From NCBI RefSeq assembly GCF_051900535.1, contig NZ_JBHZGI010000007.1, positions 124,001-188,000 on the forward strand: 64,000 nt of DNA. Reading direction: 5' to 3'. Below, in pieces: positions 9,013-15,508 of this stretch (its first letter is position 1; each line of letters opens with the position of its first letter). The translations under genes were made by a program, and so were the position numbers. A model generated the notes under the pieces. That model made no database searches, had not been told where the DNA came from, and was given only the letters and a program-made list of their open reading frames with translations. The stretch is from Frateuria_A sp051900535. GTDB lineage: Bacteria; Pseudomonadota; Gammaproteobacteria; Xanthomonadales; Rhodanobacteraceae.

Positions 9013-10040
9013 AAAAAAAGCACCACCACGAGGACCACGTCAACCACGAGGCCTGGGCGATCCCCTACGCCGACCTGATGACGCTGCTGCTTGCCTTCTT
9101 CGTGGTGATGTACGCGGTGTCGGTCGTCAACGAGGGCAAGTACCGCGTGATGTCCGAGTCGATCATCGAGGCGTTCAACGGCTCCAGCCACGTCATCGCG
9201 CCGATGCCGGCACAGAATGCGAAGCCGCACAACGTCGATCCGGCCATCGCCGCGCCACGGGGCCAGCCCGGCGCGGCCGTCGCGCCGGTGGCCGTACCGA
9301 TCCCGTTGCGCCCGGCGCCGCGGCGGATGATCGCCGAACGCGCCCCGCACGAGACCCTGCGCGACGTGCAGGCCGCGCAGGAAGCGCAGCGCCAGGCCAA
9401 CCTCACGCGCATCCAGCACGAGGTGGAAAAGGCGCTGCAGCCGCTGATCGACAGGCAGCAGGTCGTCGTGCGCCGCACGGCCAACTGGCTGGAGATCGAG
9501 ATCCGTACCGACATCCTGTTTCCCAGCGGCGTGGCGCAGCTCTCGCACCAGGCCGATGCGGTGCTTAGCAGCCTGGGCGGCATCCTGGCGCCGTTCGGCA
9601 ACCCCTTGCGCATCGAGGGCTACACCGACGACAAGCCGATCAACACGGCCGTCTTTCCGTCCAACTGGGAATTGTCTGCCGCCCGCGCCGCCAGCGTGGC
9701 GCGGCTGTTCACCGAGCACGGGGTGAGCCCCTCGCGGCTTGGGATCATCGGCTGGGGCCAGTTCCGCCCGGCGGCCGACAACGTCACCGTCGAAGGCCGC
9801 AACCGCAACCGCCGCGTCCTGGTCGTGGTGCTGAGCGACCATGCCACGCCCACGCGCTATTCCGGCGACGCAGACCGGCTCGGTCAGCTTGCCGATGTCG
9901 TGCCGCCCGTCGAAGCGCCCGCAACACCCCTCCCGCCGGGCGCGGGATTGGCCAGGGCCGGTGCCGCGGAAAGCGCGGCCAAGGCCGCGGTCCACATCGT
10001 CGAGCCGCCACTGATCGTCACGCCCGGGCACGGCAAATGA
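9009..10040 (+). CDS. motD: Flagellar motor stator subunit MotD (MotB family)
   Basis: MotB-type stator subunit: one membrane helix plus a periplasmic OmpA-like peptidoglycan-binding domain that anchors the stator. Of 343 residues, the first ~13 are rich in His and Lys. The helix then contains the ion-binding aspartate D22 in IPYADLMTLLLAFFVVMYAV. A Pro/Ala-rich stretch leads into the OmpA domain (RIEGYTDDKPI, NWELSAARAASV, GRNRNRRV). Translation starts at a GTG overlapping the motC stop. The C-terminal ~60 residues after the OmpA domain are low complexity. Coupling ion (H+ or Na+) cannot be read from the sequence. Confidence 0.92.
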   Translation: MKKKHHHEDHVNHEAWAIPYADLMTLLLAFFVVMYAVSVVNEGKYRVMSESIIEAFNGSSHVIAPMPAQNAKPHNVDPAIAAPRGQPGAAVAPVAVPIPLRPAPRRMIAERAPHETLRDVQAAQEAQRQANLTRIQHEVEKALQPLIDRQQVVVRRTANWLEIEIRTDILFPSGVAQLSHQADAVLSSLGGILAPFGNPLRIEGYTDDKPINTAVFPSNWELSAARAASVARLFTEHGVSPSRLGIIGWGQFRPAADNVTVEGRNRNRRVLVVVLSDHATPTRYSGDADRLGQLADVVPPVEAPATPLPPGAGLARAGAAESAAKAAVHIVEPPLIVTPGHGK

Positions 10041-10071
10041 GCCGCGCCGCCACCACCATGAAAACCAAGCC

Positions 10072-10533
10072 ATGAATGCTCCGGCCAACCCGAACACCCA
10101 GCACTGGCTCACCTTCCAACTGGACGGCCAGGCCTATGCCGCGCCGCTGGCCCAGGTAAGCGAGGTGATCCGCGTCGGCGAGGTGACGCCGGTTCCCGGC
10201 GCCGCTTCGGACCTGCTCGGCATCCGCCATCTGCGCGGACGCGTGGTGCCGGTGCTGGACGGCCGCCGCCGGCTCGGCCTGCCGGCGCGCGATGGCGACA
10301 CCGACAGCGTGCGCGTGGTGATGCTCAACCATGCCAGCCATGCGGTCGGCCTGCGCGTGGATGCGGTGGGCGAGTTGCTGTTGCCGGGCGCCGATACGGT
10401 CGCACCGCCGCCGCCGGGTCGTGCGGCGCGGGTGGACGATCCGGTCATCGGCGTGCTGCCCTGGAAGGGTGGCTTCGTCGCGTTGCTGGACGTGCGCCGG
10501 CTGTGCCGGTTGCCGGAGGCGGATGCGGCGTGA
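10072..10533 (+). CDS. cheW: CheW-domain chemotaxis protein (first copy)
   Basis: CheW bridges receptors and CheA in the signalling array. The 153-residue product is one CheW domain, with WLTFQLDGQAYAAPLAQVSEVIRV at the start, LLGIRHLRGRVVPVLDGRRRLGL in the middle and VALLDVRRLCRLP near the end. It is the last gene of the + strand flagellar block, 31 bases after motD, and converges on the DsrE-like gene. It differs from the second CheW at 17659, so the two may serve different CheA proteins (inference). Confidence 0.9.
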   Translation: MNAPANPNTQHWLTFQLDGQAYAAPLAQVSEVIRVGEVTPVPGAASDLLGIRHLRGRVVPVLDGRRRLGLPARDGDTDSVRVVMLNHASHAVGLRVDAVGELLLPGADTVAPPPPGRAARVDDPVIGVLPWKGGFVALLDVRRLCRLPEADAA

Positions 10534-10534
10534 G

Positions 10535-10561
10535 TGCGGGCTTGCCGCAAGGCTGCCCGCA
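10535..10561. terminator. Hairpin between convergent genes
   Basis: TGCGGGC and GCCCGCA form a 7-bp outer stem, with an inner GCC/GGC stem closed by a GCAA loop, immediately after the cheW stop. There is no T-run, so intrinsic termination is uncertain. The position between two convergent genes fits an end-of-transcript structure. Confidence 0.45.
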
Positions 10562-10585
10562 GGGGAAGGTGCCGACCTGGCCTGA

Positions 10586-11218
10586 TCAGTCCGGCTCTTT
10601 GGGCACCTCGCCGTAGCCTGCCGCCTGAAGTTCTTCGCGCGTGGTCAGCGCCGACAGCGCCAGCTTCATGCCCGGCCGGATGTTGGCGGCGACGAAGTTC
10701 TGGTGCCCCAGCGCCTGCCCGCACACCACCATGTCCACGTTGGCCTTGTGCAGTTGGCTGAGCAAGCCGGCGTTCGGGTTGGGATGTCCGAACTTCCTCT
10801 GGTAGGCCGCGTCCGACAGCGCGAGGTCGACGCCTTGTCCGTAGAACAGCACGACCACGTGCACCTTGTCGTTGGGCACGCCCGCCAGCGCATAGAGGTT
10901 CAGCAGCTTGGCCGCGGTATGCAGACGCCGGTTGACCTCGCCGTGGCTGGGTTCGTCGCTGTCGATGTCGATGTACAGGCGATGGTCGGCCCGGGTCGAG
11001 GGCATCAGCGCGTCCGAGCCCACCGGCAACACGCCACCGGCGCCGTGGATGCGCGGGTAGGTGAGGCGTGGGTCGGGGCGCGGGCGCGAGACCGTGAAGG
11101 CAACGGCCGCGGCACAGGCGACCAGCAGCAGGACGAGGCCGCTCCAGGCCAGCATGCGGCGGATCGGCGAAGGGGCGAGATCATCGTCGGACATGGTGGT
11201 CGCTTTGCTTTGGGACAT
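10586..11218 (-). CDS. Membrane-anchored DsrE-family protein
   Basis: The 210-residue protein has a short cytoplasmic N-terminus, one membrane helix at about residues 23-43 (WSGLVLLLVACAAAVAF), and a DsrE/DsrF-like domain that would face the periplasm. The domain shows RLYIDIDSDEP, KVHVVVLFYGQGVDLALSD, and MVVCGQALG with a cysteine at ~166 in the position many DsrE proteins use for sulfur. I chose the ATG at 11218 because GGAGGAG lies about 11 bases upstream; the ATG at 11194 lacks such a site. It lies 139 bases downstream of a TsdA-like gene on the same strand, which suggests sulfur handling. The function itself is not established. Confidence 0.75.
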   Translation of the reverse strand: MSQSKATTMSDDDLAPSPIRRMLAWSGLVLLLVACAAAVAFTVSRPRPDPRLTYPRIHGAGGVLPVGSDALMPSTRADHRLYIDIDSDEPSHGEVNRRLHTAAKLLNLYALAGVPNDKVHVVVLFYGQGVDLALSDAAYQRKFGHPNPNAGLLSQLHKANVDMVVCGQALGHQNFVAANIRPGMKLALSALTTREELQAAGYGEVPKEPD

Positions 11219-11357
11219 CCCTGAGTGGTCTCCTCCGCCGGGTCGCCCCGGCTCGCAAGATGCGCCAGTCAGTGTAGAAGCGGCGCGTGAAGTGGCAGGC
11301 AAGAAGCAGGGCCCGCATGGGTGGTTGTGACGCCGTGCACACTGCGCGGCCGGTCGC

Positions 11358-12269
11358 TCAATGCGCCGGTTGCGCGCCCAGCAGGTGGCCGTTGACGCGC
11401 TGGCCATACAGCGACATCGGCGTGTCGTGGAAGGCCTTGCGCGTGGCAGCCAGGTCGCCGGTGAAGCGCGGATCCTGCGGGCGCTCGTGCGCATCCATGA
11501 ACATCGCCACGTCCCAGGCTTCCTGGTCGCTCAGGCTACCGCCGCGGCTGAGCGGCATGTTCGCCTTGATGAACGCGCTGGCCTTGTCCAGCTCGTGCAT
11601 GCCGGCGCCCCAATTGAACGAGTCCGGTCCCCACAGCGGCGGGAAAACGTAGTCGCCGGCAACCTTCTGGCCCTGGCCATTCGCGCCGTGGCAGAGCGCG
11701 CAGTCGCGCTGGAACACCGCCTGGCCGCGCGCGTAGTCCGGTGTCCTTGCCGGCGCCGGAACCTTGGGGTAACCGGCGCCCGCGAGCTCCACGCCGTGCG
11801 GCGCGCCTTGCGCCATCCAGGACGAATAGGTTTCCAGCGCGAGCATGACCTTGTCGTCCAGCGGCGGGGCCTTGCCGTTCATGCTGTACCTGAAGCAGCC
11901 CTGCAGGCGTTCGCCGTAGCTGTTCACATGGTGGTTCTTCTTGCGGTACTGCGGATACATGCCATAGGCCGCCCAAAGCGGGGCCGCATCGGCGAGCCGT
12001 CCCGCATCCAGATGACAGTTGACGCAGGCGAGCCCGTTGCCGACGAAGGCTGGCGCGTTCCTTCGCGTGTGCAGGAAGATTTCGCGGCCCAGCCGGACCA
12101 TGTCGCCGTACGGCCCTTGCGGGATCGCCGATTCGGGCGGCGGCGCGAAGGCCGGTGGCCTGGTCGATGGCGCCGTGGCTTCGGCGGCGTGCGCGTCCAT
12201 CGGACCGCGATCGGCGCATCCGCCGAGCGCGAGCGTGGCCAACAGCAGCAGGCAGAGGCGCTTGCTCAT
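11358..12269 (-). CDS. tsdA: TsdA-like diheme c-type cytochrome (thiosulfate dehydrogenase/tetrathionate reductase type)
   Basis: TsdA enzymes interconvert thiosulfate and tetrathionate in the periplasm. This 303-residue protein has a lipobox (LGGC, Cys18) and two heme sites: CVNCH at 82-86 and CALCH at 190-194. The region between them, with HLDAGRLADAAPLWAAYGMYP and GCFRYSMNGKAPP, closely resembles TsdA. C125 is a candidate for the unusual cysteine ligand of heme 1, and Met239 (KANMPL) for the heme 2 ligand. The start overlaps the stop of the upstream cytochrome (ATGA). A related diheme cytochrome without dehydrogenase activity cannot be excluded. The lipid anchor is predicted only from the motif. 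Confidence 0.75.
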   Translation of the reverse strand: MSKRLCLLLLATLALGGCADRGPMDAHAAEATAPSTRPPAFAPPPESAIPQGPYGDMVRLGREIFLHTRRNAPAFVGNGLACVNCHLDAGRLADAAPLWAAYGMYPQYRKKNHHVNSYGERLQGCFRYSMNGKAPPLDDKVMLALETYSSWMAQGAPHGVELAGAGYPKVPAPARTPDYARGQAVFQRDCALCHGANGQGQKVAGDYVFPPLWGPDSFNWGAGMHELDKASAFIKANMPLSRGGSLSDQEAWDVAMFMDAHERPQDPRFTGDLAATRKAFHDTPMSLYGQRVNGHLLGAQPAH

Positions 12270-12925
12270 CGTCCGTCGCCCCCGGCCGGCAGCGGTTGCG
12301 CGGCGAACCATTTCGCCACCGCGGCGATGTCGGCGGCGCTCAGCGCACGGCTCAGGTGCTGCATCAGCTGCAGCGGATCGTTGCGCCGCGTGCCCTGCTG
12401 CCAGGCTTTGAGCTGCGCCTCGATGTAGCTTGCCGGCTGTCCGGCCAGCGGCGGGAAATGCGTGCCCACGCCGACGCCTCCGGGCCCATGGCATTGCTCG
12501 CAGGCCGGTACCCGTTGCGACCAGCGCCCGCGCGTGGCGAGCGTCGCGCCCAGGTCGTTCGCCGCCGGCTGCGACGCGGCCGGGACGGCCGGCACGGGCA
12601 GGCCGCTGTAGTAGGTGCCGATCGCCTGCCGCTCCTCGTCGGACAGGGCACGCGCGATCGGTTGCATCACGGCGTTGGCGCGAGTGCCGGCGGCGTAGTC
12701 GGCCAGTTGCCTGGCGACATAGCTGGCATCCAGCCCTGCCAGGCGTGGAAAGGCCGCCGCTGCCTGGCCGGCGCCGTCCGCGCCATGGCAGGACTGGCAC
12801 GGCGGTGCGCCATGGCCGTTGCCCCGGCTGACGAGTTCCTGCACCGACGCGGCATGCACCAGCAGTGGCCATGCCCCCGCGAGCAGCGCGCTCCCCAGCA
12901 CGCGCCTGGTCAATCCCCTGCGCAC
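12266..12925 (-). CDS. Diheme cytochrome c4-like protein (possible TsdB partner)
   Basis: This periplasmic electron carrier has two class I cytochrome c domains. With a GTG start at 12925 the protein is 219 residues. It has an Arg-rich signal peptide (RRGLTRRVLGSALLAGAWP, cleavage probably after VHA) and heme motifs CQSCH (43-47) and CEQCH (142-146), with Met87 and Met189 as likely sixth ligands. The GTG is preceded by GGGGG seven bases away; no ATG gives a proper signal peptide without an added ~60 unrelated residues. It is cotranscribed with and overlaps tsdA. Upstream diheme partners (TsdB) are known to accept electrons from TsdA, so that role is inferred. Confidence 0.72.
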   Translation of the reverse strand: MRRGLTRRVLGSALLAGAWPLLVHAASVQELVSRGNGHGAPPCQSCHGADGAGQAAAAFPRLAGLDASYVARQLADYAAGTRANAVMQPIARALSDEERQAIGTYYSGLPVPAVPAASQPAANDLGATLATRGRWSQRVPACEQCHGPGGVGVGTHFPPLAGQPASYIEAQLKAWQQGTRRNDPLQLMQHLSRALSAADIAAVAKWFAAQPLPAGGDGR

Positions 12926-13174
12926 TCTCGCACCCCCGACATCCCGATCGTTCCCGCGGGCAGGCAGTCCCCCCGGTTCCAAGGACGTGAGGAATAGCGA
13001 GAGCCGCGTGCAGAAAACGTCAGCAGCCTGGACAGTGGCCGCCCGGCTGTGCGCGAGCATTGGCCCCGGCCGACGGTGCGAAAGCAAGGTCGCGAGGGCG
13101 GTACGGTGTGACATTGCCGCGAAGGAACTGACTTGTCGCGGCGCAGCGAAGGGCGGGCTCGGCCTGCCGCAGGC

Positions 13175-13441
13175 TCAGGCGGAGGACTCGTCGCTCGCGT
13201 CGTACACGCTCGCCAGCACTGCGGCGGCGGCGGCGTAAAGCAGCACCGGCACATCCTCGCGCAGCCGCAGGGCGGCCAGCACCGCGGCGATCTGCGGATC
13301 ATGGTGCAGCGGCAGGCCCAGTGCGCGGGCGCGGGCCAGCAGCAGGTCGAGCGCTTCGGGCGGCATCGGCGCCGGCTTGGCCTCCGGACCGGCCAGGCGC
13401 AGGGTGACGCGTCGCTGCGGCGGCGGCAGGCCGGTGCTCAT
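13175..13441 (-). CDS. FlhB C-terminal-domain-like protein (FhlB/YlqH type)
   Basis: A small 88-residue protein resembling the cytoplasmic C-terminal fragment of FlhB after autocleavage. The segment ALGLPLHHDPQIAAVLAALR, the proline in REDVPVLLY, and the end AVLASVYDAS match FlhB (IPIVEDPPLARAL, IPPELYQAVAEVLAYVY). The NPTH self-cleavage site and all membrane segments are absent. It starts inside the stop of the FliK-like gene (ATGA). Paired genes of this kind (ylqG-ylqH in Bacillus) are known, and YlqH can replace the FlhB fragment there. A role in flagellar export is inferred. Confidence 0.82.
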   Translation of the reverse strand: MSTGLPPPQRRVTLRLAGPEAKPAPMPPEALDLLLARARALGLPLHHDPQIAAVLAALRLREDVPVLLYAAAAAVLASVYDASDESSA

Positions 13442-14595
13442 GCGGTGGCCTTCAGCAACAGGGCGCTGGCGTGGCTGCGGCCTTGCGGCAAGCCGGTCTG
13501 GCAGCTCAGCTGCTCCAGCTGCAGGCCGCTGGCGGCCAGGCGCTGGCGCAGCGGGGTGAACTGGCGTTCCAGCCGTTCGGTGGTGGCGCTGCGCTCGGCC
13601 CACAGGCGCACGTTCAAATGCAGGTCGCGCAGTTGCAGTTCGCCCTGCAGCGGCCCGAGCGCGGGCAGGTCGATGGCGAAGCCCAGGGTCCATGTGCCGG
13701 CGCCGGTCTCGGCGTCCTGGCCCTGTTCGAGATGCAACTGCAGCACGTCGCGTCCGTCGGGACCCTGCAGCGGGATGTCGATCATCCAGGCCTGCGCGCC
13801 GGCGGCGTCCAGCTGGGCGATTTCCAGCCGCGCGAGCGCGGCGTGCACGTCGCCGCGCAGGCGGCCGAGCAACTGGTTGACGTCCTCGTCCGCGGGCGGG
13901 TCGGCGAACGGCATGGCCAACGGCGCGCGCGGCTGGGCCTGCAGGCCGCGCTGGCGCAGCGGCGGCGGCGTGTCGGCATGACTGGACGGCACGTGGGCCG
14001 GCAGGCGCGGTTGCCGGTCGAGCAGCGCGGCCAGGCGCAGCAGTACGGCCTTGAAGTCTTCGTCGCCCAGCGGCATCGGGTTGCTGCGCGGGCGCGCCAG
14101 TTGCGATTCCAGGAACAGGCCGCTGCGGGCGATCGCCTCGCGCAGGCCTTCCGGGCGGCTGATGTCCTGCGGCGTGCGCACGCCCTGGTCGAGGAGCGCC
14201 AGCGCGGCGCGCACGGCCGGTGGCAGCTGCCGCACCACCGGCCGCTGCGCGAGTGCACCGAGCGTGGCCAGCAGCGGAGCGTAGCCGTTCTGTTGCGGCA
14301 GGCGTTCGCGCAGCGCCTGTTGCACGCGCGGATCGGTGGCGGCGCCGGTAAGGATCTCCAGCAGCGGCGGGTTGCCCATGGCGAGCACGCGCACCTGGAA
14401 TTGCGAGGGCAGCGGGATGCCCAGCGGGTCGGTTTCGACCGTGAGTGCGCCGATCTGCAGCACCATCCGGCCCTGGTCGCCCATGCCCAGCGGACGCGCG
14501 GGCAGCACCGCGCCCACGCGCCAGCTCTCCGACGCGGCACCGGTGGCGGCACCCGCCCAGGTCATCGCAGCGAGGCTGGTGGGTTGGATGATCAC
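13438..14595 (-). CDS. FliK-like hook-length control domain protein
   Basis: The 385-residue protein has a C-terminal Flg_hook-type domain (about 285-385) with LGPLQGELQLRDLHLNVRLWAE and LRQRLAASGLQLEQLSCQTG. This is the part of FliK that touches FlhB to switch export specificity. The N-terminal ~270 residues are Ala/Pro/Leu-rich and not recognisable. A GTG start at 14595 is chosen because AGGAG lies eight bases upstream (GGCAGGAGACCCGC); longer in-frame readings have no ribosome site. It may be an accessory FliK, since the main fliK normally sits with fliEFGHIJ, outside this window. It is divergent from the STAS-cheY operon. Confidence 0.78.
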   Translation of the reverse strand: MIIQPTSLAAMTWAGAATGAASESWRVGAVLPARPLGMGDQGRMVLQIGALTVETDPLGIPLPSQFQVRVLAMGNPPLLEILTGAATDPRVQQALRERLPQQNGYAPLLATLGALAQRPVVRQLPPAVRAALALLDQGVRTPQDISRPEGLREAIARSGLFLESQLARPRSNPMPLGDEDFKAVLLRLAALLDRQPRLPAHVPSSHADTPPPLRQRGLQAQPRAPLAMPFADPPADEDVNQLLGRLRGDVHAALARLEIAQLDAAGAQAWMIDIPLQGPDGRDVLQLHLEQGQDAETGAGTWTLGFAIDLPALGPLQGELQLRDLHLNVRLWAERSATTERLERQFTPLRQRLAASGLQLEQLSCQTGLPQGRSHASALLLKATA

Positions 14596-14646
14596 GCGGG
14601 TCTCCTGCCTGCCGGCCGGGCGGTTTGGCCGGTTCCGTGCAGTCGG

Positions 14647-14673
14647 TAAAGGAATCGGCGGGATAGACGATAA
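14647..14673 (+). promoter_or_regulatory. FliA (sigma-28) promoter, upstream copy
   Basis: TAAA at 14647-14650, a 15-base spacer, then GACGATAA at 14666-14673: one mismatch from the sigma-28 consensus. It lies about 120 bases before the STAS gene start, in a true intergenic region. Confidence 0.75.
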
Positions 14674-14730
14674 CTTGAGTGCGCGGCCCGGTACGTCCTG
14701 CAGAGGCGACCGCCGTCCCGGAAATGCCGC

Positions 14731-14757
14731 TAAAGCCGTCGCCGCTCGCGCCGATAA
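14731..14757 (+). promoter_or_regulatory. FliA (sigma-28) promoter, perfect match
   Basis: TAAAG at 14731, then GCCGATAA at 14750-14757 with exactly 15 bases between TAAA and the -10 box: a full consensus match. The expected transcript start near 14765 leaves a short leader to the STAS ATG at 14795. It is 84 bases downstream of a second such promoter in the same orientation. Confidence 0.88.
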
Positions 14758-14794
14758 GCCTCTGGCAGGGGCCCGGTACGACGCGGAGGTAAGC

Positions 14795-15109
14795 ATGGGC
14801 AGCAAACGAGAGCTCAAACAGCCCAGAACGGTCGAAATCGGTTTGCCGGCCGACTGCCGCATGGCGGCGCAGTCGGCCTTGCTGGCCGATCTGCTGGGCG
14901 CGCTGGACGCACCATCGACGCAGATAGACGGCAGTGCCGTCGAGCGCGTGGACACGGCCGCGCTGCAGCTGCTGACGTTGTTCCGTCGCGAGGCGCTCTC
15001 GCGCGGCTGCGAGGTGAGCTGGCGGGGCGCGAGCAGGACATTGTGCGAGGCGGCGGACACGCTGGGCCTCGTCAAGGCACTTGATCTACCGGTCGCCGCG
15101 GCGGCCTGA
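14795..15109 (+). CDS. STAS-domain protein (first copy)
   Basis: A 104-residue single STAS domain, the fold of anti-sigma-factor antagonists and MlaB-like proteins. The core reads IDGSAVERVDTAALQLLTLFR; the usual phosphorylatable Ser of DSSGL is Thr here (VDTAAL). The ATG follows a clear GGAGGT. It is the first gene after two FliA promoters and is followed 18 bases later by cheY. STAS proteins heading chemotaxis operons occur in many proteobacteria, but their role there is not settled. It forms a pair with the STAS gene at the other end of this operon. Confidence 0.85.
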   Translation: MGSKRELKQPRTVEIGLPADCRMAAQSALLADLLGALDAPSTQIDGSAVERVDTAALQLLTLFRREALSRGCEVSWRGASRTLCEAADTLGLVKALDLPVAAAA

Positions 15110-15127
15110 AACAACTGAGGAAAGACG

Positions 15128-15490
15128 ATGGCAAAGATTCTTGCGGTGGACGATTCGGCGTCGATGCGCGGCATGGTGGCCTACACCCTGCGCGGCGCCG
15201 GACACGAGGTGACCGAGGCGGAAAACGGCCAGCTCGCGCTGGACGCCGCGGCCGCCAGCGGGTTCGACCTGGTGCTGGCGGACGTCAACATGCCGGTGAT
15301 GGACGGCATCAGCATGGTGCGCGAGCTGCGCACGCGCCCGGCCTACAAGGGCGTGCCGATCCTGATGCTGACCACCGAGTCGCACACGGACAAGAAGATG
15401 GAAGGCAAGGCCGCCGGCGCCACCGGGTGGCTGGTCAAGCCGTTCGATCCGGACCAGCTGCTGGCCACGGTCAAGCGCGTGCTCGGCTAA
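15128..15490 (+). CDS. cheY: CheY-like response regulator (second copy)
   Basis: A single receiver domain of 120 residues: acidic pair D8/D9 in LAVDDSASMRGM, phosphoacceptor D52 in LADVNMPVMDG, switch Thr in MLTTES, and Lys in VKPFDP. It lies between the STAS gene and the second cheA. The sequence is of the type found in cheY-cheA-cheW-mcp-cheR-cheD-cheB operons, distinct from the cheZ-linked CheY at 5268. It may act as a phosphate sink or as the direct CheA2 output (inference). The ATG follows GAGGAAAGACG. Confidence 0.95.
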   Translation: MAKILAVDDSASMRGMVAYTLRGAGHEVTEAENGQLALDAAAASGFDLVLADVNMPVMDGISMVRELRTRPAYKGVPILMLTTESHTDKKMEGKAAGATGWLVKPFDPDQLLATVKRVLG

Positions 15491-15508
15491 AGCCGCGGAG
15501 AAACACCC

